From Ww85 sp963745765 (GTDB lineage: Bacteria; Desulfobacterota; Desulfobulbia; Desulfobulbales; Desulfocapsaceae): DNA of 64,000 nt. Of the stretch, positions 50,312 to 59,320 are shown piece after piece (positions within the stretch are counted from its first letter, which is position 1; every line of letters starts with the position of its first letter). The translations under genes were made by a program, and so were the position numbers. The notes under the pieces were generated by a model, which saw nothing but the letters and a program-made list of their open reading frames with translations, searched no databases and had not been told where the DNA came from. The stretch lies in the NCBI GenBank assembly GCA_963745765.1, contig CAVUYQ010000026.1:232486-296485 (forward strand). The letters are read 5' to 3'.

Positions 50312-51364
50312 ATTAAGAAGCGAACGAAAAAAAGATGGCTCTGGTTCGGCGGATGCCTTCTGCTGCTGCTTGGTCTCTATCAGTTATTGATACCAGTGTA
50401 TAGCGAACAGGAGAAAGCACTGCTCAGCCAGGTGCGTGATACGGTAAAGCAGACATTTCCAGAGCAGTCAGAGAACTACTCGAAAACTATCGGGCTTTTT
50501 CCTTACGCCGGAAAGCAGGCGGGACTGAAAGAAGATAAGAAGCGTCAATCTGCGGTGGTTCTCGTACACGGCCTGGATGATCCCGGCAAGGTGTGGCAGA
50601 ATCTGGCACCGGCACTGGTAAATGAAGATTTTGCCGTCTGGCACCTGGAATATCCGAACGATCAACCGATAGTCGAGTCGGCACTTCTGTTTTTTGCAGA
50701 ACTGAGAAAACTTCGATCCCGTGGTGTTCAGCGTATCGCCATTGTTGCCCATTCCATGGGGGGGCTTGTCTCCCGTGAACTGCTGACAAGTGATGGAATT
50801 GATTACCGCCGTTTCCTGCAGCAGCAACAAGTGCCGCAGGTTGAAAAACTAATTATGGTCGGCACCCCGAACCATGGCTCACAAATGGCACGATTCAGAA
50901 TCCTTTCAGAGGTTCGTGATCATCTGGACCGGTTGTTCAAAGGACAGGCCCACGGGCTTGGGTTCCTCCTCGACGGTGCCGGAGAGGCAAAAATTGATCT
51001 GCTTCCGGGGAGTTCTTTTTTGACCGGGTTGAACAGCCGGCCACTGCCCGACGGCGTGGAAATGTTCATTATTGCCGGCATTACAGCGCCATGGAGTGAG
51101 CGTGATGTTAATGATTGGCTCGGCACGATTAATGAAAATCTGGGGGGAGAGCGAGCTGAAGAACTTGAAACGATAGGCACAATAATGAAATCCATGGCCA
51201 ACGGGTTGGGTGACGGTCTGGTTACTCTTGAATCGGCCCGTCTTGATACGGTCCCTTTTATCACCGTCCCCGGGACGCATCTGTCAATGATTCGCAATAT
51301 TACAACGGACAGCGGGCGTGTCCCCCCGGCGATACCGCTGATAATCAAGCTATTGGAAAAATAA
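50312..51364 (+). CDS. Membrane-anchored alpha/beta hydrolase (lipase-like), possible ATT start
   Basis: The frame is open back to a TGA at 50285. GGAGG at 50299-50303 is 8 bases before ATT (50312), after which the codons read KKRTKKRWLWFGGCLLLLLG, an ideal anchor or signal segment. No ATG, GTG or TTG lies before TTG 50387, which would cut this segment off. The body has VVLVHGLDDPGKVW (oxyanion region) and AHSMGGLVSREL, the GxSxG nucleophile elbow. PGTHLSM near the end holds the catalytic His. It is about 350 residues. It is probably an exported or membrane-tethered esterase of unknown substrate. Confidence 0.8.
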   Translation: MKKRTKKRWLWFGGCLLLLLGLYQLLIPVYSEQEKALLSQVRDTVKQTFPEQSENYSKTIGLFPYAGKQAGLKEDKKRQSAVVLVHGLDDPGKVWQNLAPALVNEDFAVWHLEYPNDQPIVESALLFFAELRKLRSRGVQRIAIVAHSMGGLVSRELLTSDGIDYRRFLQQQQVPQVEKLIMVGTPNHGSQMARFRILSEVRDHLDRLFKGQAHGLGFLLDGAGEAKIDLLPGSSFLTGLNSRPLPDGVEMFIIAGITAPWSERDVNDWLGTINENLGGERAEELETIGTIMKSMANGLGDGLVTLESARLDTVPFITVPGTHLSMIRNITTDSGRVPPAIPLIIKLLEK

Positions 51365-51495
51365 AGAAAGGATGCATCTAAAGAGGAAACGGTCACCTTG
51401 CAGAGCCGAACAATGAACTTGAATATTATCATGTTTGAAGATATAAGAATACTCATTACTCGTAACTGATAACGACGGTTTTACCGGGGTGAAGC

Positions 51496-51903
51496 ATGAT
51501 TAATAAAGTCAACAGGTTGATAGAGGCAATGTCACGGGAACTTCCCGGTGTGCTGTCGGCCGCAGTCGTGACCGTTGAGGACGGTCTCTCCATTGCCGAG
51601 GTGAGCAGGGTCGATGGACTCGAGACGGCTGCTGCATCTGCTTATCTGGCATCAATTGTCAAATCGAACGGCAAGGCCATCGGCTTGCTTGCGGATAATG
51701 AAGTCACTGATGACATCCTGATCACCACAACCAAATACCATTTCATTATCAGGCATACTCCTGATCAGCCGTTCTTTATTTTTGTCATGACAACCAAGGA
51801 CGAGTGGCTTGGCAAAGCACGCATGATGATGAAGAAGTTTGAAGCGGAACTCTCAGCTTTTTCCGATGAGCTCGTCGATCAGTTTCGTCAGGCGGGGGTA
51901 TAG
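51496..51903 (+). CDS. Roadblock/LC7-domain protein
   Basis: The protein has 135 residues spanning one roadblock/LC7 fold: INKVNRLIEAMSRELPGVLS, AVVTVEDGLSIAEVSRV, then a beta-rich ILITTTKYHFIIRHT. Bacterial members include MglB, the GTPase-activating partner of MglA, but no MglA-type GTPase is encoded nearby. A second roadblock domain forms the C-terminus of the convergent response regulator, so the two may dimerise with each other. It ends 28 bases before a terminator. Confidence 0.85.
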   Translation: MINKVNRLIEAMSRELPGVLSAAVVTVEDGLSIAEVSRVDGLETAAASAYLASIVKSNGKAIGLLADNEVTDDILITTTKYHFIIRHTPDQPFFIFVMTTKDEWLGKARMMMKKFEAELSAFSDELVDQFRQAGV

Positions 51904-51930
51904 AATCCACCCGGAAGGCGGGAAAATTTT

Positions 51931-51965
51931 AAAAGGAGGGAGCGCTTCGGCTGCTCCCTCCTTTT
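51931..51965. terminator. Rho-independent terminator between convergent genes
   Basis: AAAAGGAGGGAGC (51931-51943), loop GCTTCGGCT, and GCTCCCTCCTTTT (51953-51965) form a 13-bp stem followed by a T-run. It ends the roadblock gene, and the A-rich 5' side allows function for the opposite gene. Confidence 0.9.
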
Positions 51966-51974
51966 TTTATTTGG

Positions 51975-52009
51975 GAATCTTGAATAATCTGATTAGCCAA
52001 GGTGCCTGG
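51975..52009 (-). repeat. R1 terminal fragment
   Basis: On the minus strand GGCACCTTGGCTAATCAGAT then TATTCAAGATT matches the R1 tip (GGTACCTTGAATAATTAGAT) at 50142-50166. It lies next to the stop of the response regulator. Confidence 0.5.
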
Positions 52010-52013
52010 TTGT

Positions 52014-53291
52014 CTAAAGATTTGCTGCCTGTGCGATGATTTTGGCATTTTTCTTGATTGAAAGACGAATCCAGCCCAGATTGGTGTTTTTATCGGCAAC
52101 GATCACAAGAAAGGCCTCGCTGCCGACAGGAGCAAACATAACCGGACCATCGGCATATTCGAGCATCGTCATGTTCAACTCACCCTGGCCGAGCTGAGAA
52201 CCCATGGATTCGGCCGAACCGAAACCTGAGGAGGCGATGGCGCCGATCATTTCCGCATCGATTCCGCTTCTGGCAATACTGTCGAGCAGAAAGCCGTCAC
52301 GGCCAACCAGGCATGCGGTATGGACGCCTTCGATATTGGTGAACTCGGCAAGAACTTTTTGGATGTCAGTCATTTCAATATCCTCTTTTGGGGTTAACTC
52401 TTTTGTATTGGGGGCAGAAACCGGAGGGGTTAGTGTTGCTCTGATTTCTGCCTTCTTTTCCTCGGCGTCAGATCCTGCCGGCGCATCTGCTTCTCTATCT
52501 GAAAACGTGCCGGGGAGCATATCATTCAGCTTGTCCTGCAGCAAAACGGAAAGATCACCCGGGGCCAGGTCATCCGGTACGGTATTCGGCTGATCTCCCT
52601 CATCGTTGAGTTTCGCAGCTACCTCGTCATTTCTCATGGCCGCTTCAAAGAGAAGCGACTCCAGGCTTTTGTTGATACTTACGATGGGCGGCTCAGCGCC
52701 GCGAATATTCTGGAGCGAGCCATCATGAAACTCGAGTACCTTGAAAAAGGCTTCCTCACCGGTGATTTGACCACATATCGCATGGACAACTTCACCGTCC
52801 AGGAAGAAAATCATGCCTTCCTCATGGGTTGTGGTGATTTTGAGTGCAGAAGTGGCATGGGCAAGGCCGTTGAGCTGGATAATGTCCATCAGATCTACGC
52901 CGCTGATCGTGCCCTGAAACCCTTCGTTGTGTTTCAAAACATCCTTGATGACTGCACGCATATCCTTGATGTCAAAAGGCTTTTCAATAAAGCGCAGACT
53001 CCCGCTCATCATCGCTTCCCGTTCGTAAGCGCTTGATGGATAGGCTGTCATGATAATAACGCCTGTTTCAGGATAACGATTGTTTATTTCAATCAGCAGA
53101 TCGAGACCGCTCATCCCGGGCATGTTAATGTCCGTAATGACCAGTGCGACTGATTTGTCACTGAGCACGGCGAGTGCTTCCTCACCGGACCCGGCAGAAA
53201 GAATTTCTACGTCAGGCATGCCTTTGTTAAGATTTCTCTGGAGCATCCAGAGCATATCTTCTTCATCATCAACAACAAGAACTCTCTTCAT
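52014..53291 (-). CDS. Response regulator with DUF4388 (PATAN) and roadblock domains
   Basis: The 425-residue protein has three parts. The receiver domain (1-120) has DDEEDM, LVITDINMPGMSGL (phospho-acceptor Asp) and MTAYPS plus a late Lys. A DUF4388/PATAN domain (about 127-230) begins FQGTISGVDLMDIIQLNGLA. A low-complexity linker leads to a roadblock/LC7 domain (about 305-425, starting MTDIQKVLAEFTNIEGVHTA). PATAN domains occur in signalling proteins tied to motility and development. There is no DNA-binding domain, so output is probably through protein contacts. It is transcribed after the NtrC-type pair, with about 240 bases between. Confidence 0.88.
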   Translation of the reverse strand: MKRVLVVDDEEDMLWMLQRNLNKGMPDVEILSAGSGEEALAVLSDKSVALVITDINMPGMSGLDLLIEINNRYPETGVIIMTAYPSSAYEREAMMSGSLRFIEKPFDIKDMRAVIKDVLKHNEGFQGTISGVDLMDIIQLNGLAHATSALKITTTHEEGMIFFLDGEVVHAICGQITGEEAFFKVLEFHDGSLQNIRGAEPPIVSINKSLESLLFEAAMRNDEVAAKLNDEGDQPNTVPDDLAPGDLSVLLQDKLNDMLPGTFSDREADAPAGSDAEEKKAEIRATLTPPVSAPNTKELTPKEDIEMTDIQKVLAEFTNIEGVHTACLVGRDGFLLDSIARSGIDAEMIGAIASSGFGSAESMGSQLGQGELNMTMLEYADGPVMFAPVGSEAFLVIVADKNTNLGWIRLSIKKNAKIIAQAANL

Positions 53292-53528
53292 TTTTTTCCC
53301 CTTGCAGCGGATTGTTCGGGCATGGTTAACGCATCCGCAGAATCGGGAGGCTGTATCTTCCCTGGATTCTGCGGCCTGTATCCGGTACTGCAGGGATCAT
53401 ACCAGAAAACCGCACACCGTTATTCTGGGGCAAGGTGCTGTAAATAGACATAAAAAAAAAGAAAGAGAGATCGCTCGGATGGGAAACGGCTCGGAGCAGT
53501 GGCCGGAAAATGGCCACGTGGTCAAAAA

Positions 53529-54860
53529 TTAACCACTGTTCTTGCCCGAGTCGCGGGAGAGTTTGTTTCTCAGGGTTGTCCGGGAGATGCCAAGAATCCT
53601 GGCTGCTTCGGATTTGTTGTTACCGCAACGGTTGAGAACCTGGCGAATGTGTTGTTGTTCCATCTCCGAAAGCGTCCGCAGGGGGGAGTTGACCCGGTTG
53701 TTACGGTCTTTTAACTGGCGGATAAGTCCGGAAAGCGTCAGCCACTCCGACTGGCTGAAAATAACTTCACGCTCCAGCAGGTTTCTGAGCTCCCTGATAT
53801 TGCCCGGCCAGTTATGGGCGCGAAGGGCATCGTGCGCAGAATCGGTAAAACCTTTGATATTTTTTTTCATCTCCTCGTTCAGGCGATGCAGGAAATAATC
53901 GGCAAGAAGGAGAATATCGTCCTTTCTGTCCCTGAGGGGAGGCATGGCCACCGGAATGACATTGAGCCGGTAAAACAGGTCTTCCCGGAACCGGCCCCGC
54001 TGTATTTCCTTTTCAAGGTTGCTGTTTGTGGCGGCAATGATCCTGAGATGAACTTTTATGTCTTTTAGTCCGCCTACCCGGCGAAAGGTCGATTCCTCGA
54101 TGAGACGCAGGAGCTTGGGCTGCAGGGCGATAGGCAGATTGCCGATTTCATCAAGAAAAAGGGTTCCGCCGCTGGCTACTTCCACCAGCCCTTTTTTGTC
54201 GTTGCGGGCATCGGTGAAGGCACCCTGGTCGTAACCGAAGAGCTCGGACTCGATCAGGTTGGCAGAAAGTGTGCCGCAATCCACTTTCACAAAGACCCCG
54301 CTCTGTATGCTCCTGCTGCGGTGAATAGCTTGGGCGACAACTTCCTTGCCGGTACCGGTCTCGCCGGTGATCAGCACGGGGGATTCTACTTCTGCCGCGG
54401 TCATAATTGCCGCTTTTACCAACCGCATTGGTTCACAGGCGCAGATAAGGGATTCCGAACTACTCTGCTTATTTTTCAGAAGGGCCTGTTTTTCCATGAG
54501 TCGAGACTGCATGAGACGATGCAGAACTGAGCGGAACTCAATGATGTCGAAGGGCTTGACGATATAGTCAAGGGCGCCGGCCTTGAGCGATTCCACCGCT
54601 GTCTTGGCATCATTAATGCCCGTCAGCATGACAATACCGATATCAGGAGAGATGACTTTGATCTCTGGAATAAGTGAGATTCCGTCAGTATCGGGCAGGC
54701 CGATATCAAGAAAGACCAGGTCAATGACTGAGGAATGGATTATCTCCAGGGCTTGCCTGCCGGTGGCGGCGGTTTCGATGCTGTACCCCTCCTTTCGCAC
54801 AACCGAAGAAAGAGAGAAACGAAGGTCGTCGTTATCATCGACAATAAGAACGAACCCCAT
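53529..54860 (-). CDS. Sigma-54-dependent response regulator (NtrC family)
   Basis: The 443-residue protein has a receiver domain (DDNDDL, LVFLDIGLPDTDG with the phospho-Asp, MLTGIN). An AAA+ domain follows with Walker A GETGTGKE, the GAFTDA loop that contacts sigma-54, and Walker B GTLFLDEIGNLP. A Fis-type HTH closes the protein (NKSEAARILGISRTTLRNKL). It activates sigma-54 promoters when phosphorylated. It starts two bases after the histidine kinase stop, so they form a cognate pair. Its targets are unknown. Confidence 0.95.
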   Translation of the reverse strand: MGFVLIVDDNDDLRFSLSSVVRKEGYSIETAATGRQALEIIHSSVIDLVFLDIGLPDTDGISLIPEIKVISPDIGIVMLTGINDAKTAVESLKAGALDYIVKPFDIIEFRSVLHRLMQSRLMEKQALLKNKQSSSESLICACEPMRLVKAAIMTAAEVESPVLITGETGTGKEVVAQAIHRSRSIQSGVFVKVDCGTLSANLIESELFGYDQGAFTDARNDKKGLVEVASGGTLFLDEIGNLPIALQPKLLRLIEESTFRRVGGLKDIKVHLRIIAATNSNLEKEIQRGRFREDLFYRLNVIPVAMPPLRDRKDDILLLADYFLHRLNEEMKKNIKGFTDSAHDALRAHNWPGNIRELRNLLEREVIFSQSEWLTLSGLIRQLKDRNNRVNSPLRTLSEMEQQHIRQVLNRCGNNKSEAARILGISRTTLRNKLSRDSGKNSG

Positions 54861-54862
54861 GG

Positions 54863-56890
54863 TCAGCCTGTCTTGAGAAACATGGTGAATGTTGTGCCTT
54901 TTCCTTCGGTGCTTTCAACACTGATGGTCGCATCATTTTCTTTCAGGGTACGATAGACGATCGACATGCCCAGACCCGATCCGTTTGTTTTAGTGGTAAA
55001 AAACGGCTCGAAAACTTTCTCGACAGCGGCTTTTGGCATACCTGATCCGTTATCTTCAAAAGTGATTTTAACGAAGTCTGATCCCTGGGGCAGAAGGTGG
55101 TTCAGTTTTATATACCTGGACAATTCCTGCTGCTTCAGTGACTCGGCACGGATAGTGATGGTGCCTTCCTGATTGATGGCATCAATGGCATTGAGAAAAA
55201 GATTCAGGAACACCTGCTGGATCTGGTTGGGGTCGGCGTTTATCGGCGGTAGCGCCTCTTCGAAATTCTCAACGAGGAGAATTCTCAGTTTTTCAAGTTT
55301 ATTGCTGATCAGCGGCTTTGTTTCCGCGAGAATACTTGCAAGCGAAGAACGCTGCTTCTTTGGCATCACCGGGCGGGCATAGGAAAAAAAGTCCGTCAGC
55401 AGTTCATTCAGACGGTCAACCTGGCGGATGATTCTCTGGGAGCATTCCAGTCGCTCTTCTTCCGAACCGGCTCCTTCTTCGATCGACTGGGCCATGATCT
55501 TGATCCCGGCCAGCGGGTTTCGTACCTCGTGGGCGACGGCAGAAGCAATTTCTGCAACGGTCGAGAGACGGTTCATCTTCTCCATTTCCCGCTGCACGTA
55601 ATACCACTCGGAAATGTCGGCGAGCAGGATGATAAAGTCGGGATCCTGGCTTTCAGTATCCCTTCTCGTGAGCACTGAACAGCGCAGGATTAATTTTTCT
55701 TCATTCCTGTTTATCAGCGTGATTTCTTTTTCCTTGTTATGACCTTTGTTGCGGTCAATGGCAAGAAGGTGCTCGCTGTTTTCTCTGCCGATGATGGATT
55801 CCAGTCGGCGCCCTTCCAGCCCATCCGAGAAGGGCTGCAGAATCTTTCTGGCAAAGCCATTGCTTTTCAGGATAACTCCGTTTGCATTGAGGGTGATAAG
55901 TCCATGCTGAAGTCCTTCGATAACGGAGCTGGAAAACTCCTTTTCCTCGCGCAGAGCAATGATGGAGGCGCGCAGATCGTTAACGATATCGATCAATTGC
56001 AGATCCATCTTGTGGGTATCAATGATTTTGCCGATGATGTCGGCAATTGACAGCAGCAGTTCTTCTGTCTGAGTGCTTTGCTGGTGATCTGCCGGGATAT
56101 ACAGGCAGAGAACCCCGGACACAGAGCCATCACTGGAAAAAGGCACACAATAGTGACCGTGCGGAAATCCCAATTTGTTCTGCAAACATTGTTTGACCGG
56201 AATGTCGTGGATATGCAGCAGTCTGTTGTTCGAAGCGGCCCTGCCGCAATAGCACTGCCCAAAAGCTATTTCTTCACAGGCATGGGTGTGCTCTTTGGCC
56301 AGTCCATAGTGAACGTTTAGTTTCAGGGTTTGTGAGTCCTGTTCAACAAGAAAGAGCGCTGCCATGGGGAGCAGGTCAAGTTCTTCCAGGGATACGGTGT
56401 AGGCCAGTATTTCTTTGAGCCGGTCCTTGAGCAGGGCAGTACCGAGGGACATTTTCAGAATCGCACTGATGACCTCGAACTGAAAGGCGCGGCCGACAAG
56501 GGCCATGGTGTTCTGCCGGATGGCCTCGTGGTTGCGAATGAAAATGGTAAAAATGGAGCCGCCCGGCAGCGCCGAAATAATAAATTGGACCGGAAATATG
56601 TGCCCGTTGCGATGGACGGCTCGTTCATGGATCTGCAGGGTGACTGGAGATTCATTCGGTTGCTGCCGGTGCAGTGAACGAAGTCGCGGGGACTGATAGG
56701 AACCCGGTTCGCCCGGCAGGATAAGTTTGAACAGGTTTTCCCCGAGTACCTCAGTATATTTCCAGCCGAACAGCTTTTCCGCCTGCGTATCCCAGGAGAG
56801 AATCAAATCCTGGGCATCACAGAAAACCACGCCGTATTCTTCCGGTTTTGCTCGAATAATGCTTTGGACGTCCTGTTCTAAACGTGGCAT
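54863..56890 (-). CDS. Soluble PAS/GAF sensor histidine kinase
   Basis: The 675-residue protein lacks membrane segments. A PAS domain (about 15-130) is followed by a GAF domain (about 140-290) with cysteines in the region EEIAFGQCYCGRAASNN. A second PAS (about 310-430) leads to the HisKA domain with the phospho-acceptor His in VAHEVRNPLAGIK. The HATPase domain has NLFLNAID, DNGSGMP and GSGLGMSIV. The FGQCYCG motif resembles GAF domains that may hold a cofactor, but ligand identity is unknown. It signals to the NtrC-type regulator downstream. Confidence 0.93.
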   Translation of the reverse strand: MPRLEQDVQSIIRAKPEEYGVVFCDAQDLILSWDTQAEKLFGWKYTEVLGENLFKLILPGEPGSYQSPRLRSLHRQQPNESPVTLQIHERAVHRNGHIFPVQFIISALPGGSIFTIFIRNHEAIRQNTMALVGRAFQFEVISAILKMSLGTALLKDRLKEILAYTVSLEELDLLPMAALFLVEQDSQTLKLNVHYGLAKEHTHACEEIAFGQCYCGRAASNNRLLHIHDIPVKQCLQNKLGFPHGHYCVPFSSDGSVSGVLCLYIPADHQQSTQTEELLLSIADIIGKIIDTHKMDLQLIDIVNDLRASIIALREEKEFSSSVIEGLQHGLITLNANGVILKSNGFARKILQPFSDGLEGRRLESIIGRENSEHLLAIDRNKGHNKEKEITLINRNEEKLILRCSVLTRRDTESQDPDFIILLADISEWYYVQREMEKMNRLSTVAEIASAVAHEVRNPLAGIKIMAQSIEEGAGSEEERLECSQRIIRQVDRLNELLTDFFSYARPVMPKKQRSSLASILAETKPLISNKLEKLRILLVENFEEALPPINADPNQIQQVFLNLFLNAIDAINQEGTITIRAESLKQQELSRYIKLNHLLPQGSDFVKITFEDNGSGMPKAAVEKVFEPFFTTKTNGSGLGMSIVYRTLKENDATISVESTEGKGTTFTMFLKTG

Positions 56891-57234
56891 TGAGTGGTTC
56901 TACCTGTTGCTGATTCTGAATCCGACCCGAAAGATGAACGGTGAAAGTGTCGCTCTGCGAAAGCAGGTTGACAGGTTTTCATCGGGAAATGGTGCGTTAT
57001 TCCTGTTCCGATTTTTTAACAGAATAATGGCAAAGTAACAAGAAGGAGCTTTGTTTGGCAGCCAGTGGGGTCAAAGTTATTTAGCATCCCGCCACAGGTC
57101 GATGGCAACAGGGCGGTTCATATGTTGTTTTTGGTCATTATCGGTTATTTTGTTCTTTCAAGACGACTTATGTTGACAATATAAGCTGAAGATATAACAA
57201 GAGTGCTGATGATTGAGGAGAAAAGAAAGAGACG
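56891..57234. other. Divergent intergenic region
   Basis: This holds the promoters of the histidine kinase operon and the tungstate regulator gene. TTGACA at 57173-57178 is a possible -35, but the spacing to TATAAC (57193) is short. No gene or repeat was found. Confidence 0.4.
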
Positions 57235-58158
57235 ATGTCAATTGTAAAAAAGTACCTGACGACTAAAGATGTCGCACAATTACTGCAAGTTAATGAGAAA
57301 GCTGTCTACCTGCTTGTCAGTGAAAAGGGATTGCCGGCAACAAAGGTAACAGGCAAATGGCTGTTTCCGCGTCATTTTGTTGAGGAATGGCTTGATAGTT
57401 CTATTGCCAATCTACCCGCTGCCCGGGGGCATTATCTTGAAAGTGGGCGTCTTTTCATCGCCGGCAGCGACGATCTTCTGTTTCAGCGAACCCTGGGACT
57501 GTACAACAGCTCAAATCGGGAGAATGTCGCCTTTTTCGCCAATGTCGGCAGTATGGGAGGCCTGCAGGCCCTGCGTCAGAACAGTTGTCATATAGCCGTT
57601 TGCCACCTGCTGCAGGATGACAACGAAGAATATAATTTCCGTTTTGCCGACCAGGAGATGGAACGTGCGCCGGTTTTTATAAACTTCAGCAAGCGGCAGC
57701 AGGGCCTGCTGCTCGCGCCGGGGAATCCCAAAAAGATTATGAAGGTAGCCGATCTTGGCATGGCTGGGGTCAAAATTGTTAACCGGCCGCTGAGTACCGG
57801 CACCCGGTTGCTGCTGGACTATGAGATCAGTCGGACTGATATCAGCCCGAAAGATGTTGACGGCTACCATATTGAGGTCGGCAGGCACCTTGATGCCGGT
57901 CTTGCCGTGCTCAGCGGCAAGGCCGACGCTGCACCGGCAATTCGCCCGGTAGCAGAACTCCTCGGCCTGGATTTCCTGCCGCTGCGCTGGGAACGTTTTG
58001 ATCTGTTGATAAATCGTGACCGGTTTTTCGACCCGGCCGTGCAGCGTTTTGTCAGCCTGCTGCATGAGCCGGCTTTCAAGGAGATGGCAAACGAATTTGT
58101 CGGTTATGACTTGACGGTCTCCGGGAAAATGATATATCCGGATAATGTACAATTATAG
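57235..58158 (+). CDS. HTH_17 plus periplasmic-binding-like domain regulator, tup-linked
   Basis: The 307-residue protein starts with an excisionase/MerR-like HTH (YLTTKDVAQLLQVNEKAVYL, residues 7-26). A PBP-like domain follows (about 75-300), with RPLSTGTRLLLDYEI and GKADAAPAIRPVAELLGLDF. This is the domain pair seen in molybdate/tungstate-linked regulators. It has no signal peptide, so the binding domain should sense an intracellular ligand such as oxyanion or cofactor. It is 22 bases upstream of tupA on the same strand and probably controls the operon. Confidence 0.85.
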   Translation: MSIVKKYLTTKDVAQLLQVNEKAVYLLVSEKGLPATKVTGKWLFPRHFVEEWLDSSIANLPAARGHYLESGRLFIAGSDDLLFQRTLGLYNSSNRENVAFFANVGSMGGLQALRQNSCHIAVCHLLQDDNEEYNFRFADQEMERAPVFINFSKRQQGLLLAPGNPKKIMKVADLGMAGVKIVNRPLSTGTRLLLDYEISRTDISPKDVDGYHIEVGRHLDAGLAVLSGKADAAPAIRPVAELLGLDFLPLRWERFDLLINRDRFFDPAVQRFVSLLHEPAFKEMANEFVGYDLTVSGKMIYPDNVQL

Positions 58159-58180
58159 ATGAGTAGAAAGGAGAACGGAC

Positions 58181-59080
58181 ATGTTTAGACGTACGGCTGT
58201 ATTGACCGTTATCGCGACCCTGGTTTTGAGCATCAGCACGCTGGCCTTTGGCGAGGAAAAAATCTTGAAGATGTCGACCACAACCTCAACCGAGTCTTCC
58301 GGTCTGCTTGATATTCTGCTGCCGGCATTCAAGGCGGATACCGGGATAGATGTCAAGGTGATCGCCAAGGGAACCGGTGCTGCAATCCGGGATGGTATGG
58401 ACGGCAACGTCGATGTCATCTTCGTCCACGCTAAAGCCCGCGAGGAAGCCTTTGTCGCCGAGGGCTACGGCACCAAGCGCTATGCGGTAATGCATAATGA
58501 TTTCGTTATCGTCGGTCCGAAAGTGGATCCTGCCGGCGTTGGCGATACCGCTGACGTCTACGCGGCCTTGAAGGCAATCGCGGCGGCCAAGGCCCTTTTC
58601 GTCTCCCGCGGCGATGATTCCGGGACCCATACCAAAGAGCAGGAACTCTGGAAACAATCAGGCGTTGCCGTTGAGAAGGTCGCGAAAGCAATTGTCAAGG
58701 GCGGCAAAAAGACCGAGGTGGCCTTCATCGAACCGGCGCAGGCCGGAGACTGGTATCTTTCAATCGGCCAGGGTATGGGCAAGACACTTACCTTCGCCGA
58801 TGAAAAGGGCGGGTATGCCTTGACCGACCGGGGTACCTACATCAAATATAAATTTGGTAAGAAACCGCCCATTGAACTGGAAATTCTCAGCGAAGGGTCG
58901 GGCCCGCTTGCCAATCCTTACGGGGTGATTCCGGTCAATCCGGCAAAATTTCCCCATGTCAAAGCTGAATATGCGCAGCAGTTCGCCGATTGGCTCATTT
59001 CGGCCCGGGGACAGAAACTGATTGGCGATTATAAGCTGATCGGCAAGCAGTTGTTTTATCCTGATGCTATACCGCAATAA
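58181..59080 (+). CDS. tupA: Tungstate ABC transporter substrate-binding protein
   Basis: The 299-residue protein has a signal peptide (cut near residue 22, FGEEK). The TupA signature MSTTTSTESSGLLDILLPAF is present; this TTTS motif contacts the oxyanion. SRGDDSGTHTKEQELW is also typical. It binds tungstate in the periplasm with very high affinity. AAGGAG precedes the start. An R1 repeat separates it from tupB by about 240 bases, so the permease genes may have weaker expression. Confidence 0.94.
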   Translation: MFRRTAVLTVIATLVLSISTLAFGEEKILKMSTTTSTESSGLLDILLPAFKADTGIDVKVIAKGTGAAIRDGMDGNVDVIFVHAKAREEAFVAEGYGTKRYAVMHNDFVIVGPKVDPAGVGDTADVYAALKAIAAAKALFVSRGDDSGTHTKEQELWKQSGVAVEKVAKAIVKGGKKTEVAFIEPAQAGDWYLSIGQGMGKTLTFADEKGGYALTDRGTYIKYKFGKKPPIELEILSEGSGPLANPYGVIPVNPAKFPHVKAEYAQQFADWLISARGQKLIGDYKLIGKQLFYPDAIPQ

Positions 59081-59090
59081 ATAGATAATC

Positions 59091-59231
59091 GAGCCTCTTG
59101 CAAAATGGTCTTTTTACCCAAACTCCGCGTTATGCTCAAAATTTTATCCTCGGAATATCAATTATATGCCTGCGGTAAAATTTTTCGCATGCCTTGATTT
59201 TAAACAAAAATCCTCATTTTGCATAAGGCTC
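59091..59231 (+). repeat. R1-family repeat, complete, within the tup operon
   Basis: The element is 141 bp with 17-base terminal inverted repeats, GAGCCTCTTGCAAAATG and the complement of CATTTTGCATAAGGCTC (15 of 17 match). Its inner sequence (CTCAAAATTTTATCCTCGGA, then GGTAAAATTTTTCGCATGCC) is the reference for the R1 family. It lies between tupA and tupB. Confidence 0.85.
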
Positions 59232-59320
59232 AATCGTTCTATTTTTTGCATCTCCGCCGGGTTACAGAAATGAGGGGTCGTTTTTGTAACCCGGTTTTCT
59301 CTTGCTAACGGTGTCGTCTT

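Noticed and set aside
53395..53460. A-rich stretch considered as a terminator or CRISPR leader
   Set aside because: No stem precedes the A-run on either strand in the right position, and there are no regularly spaced repeats.
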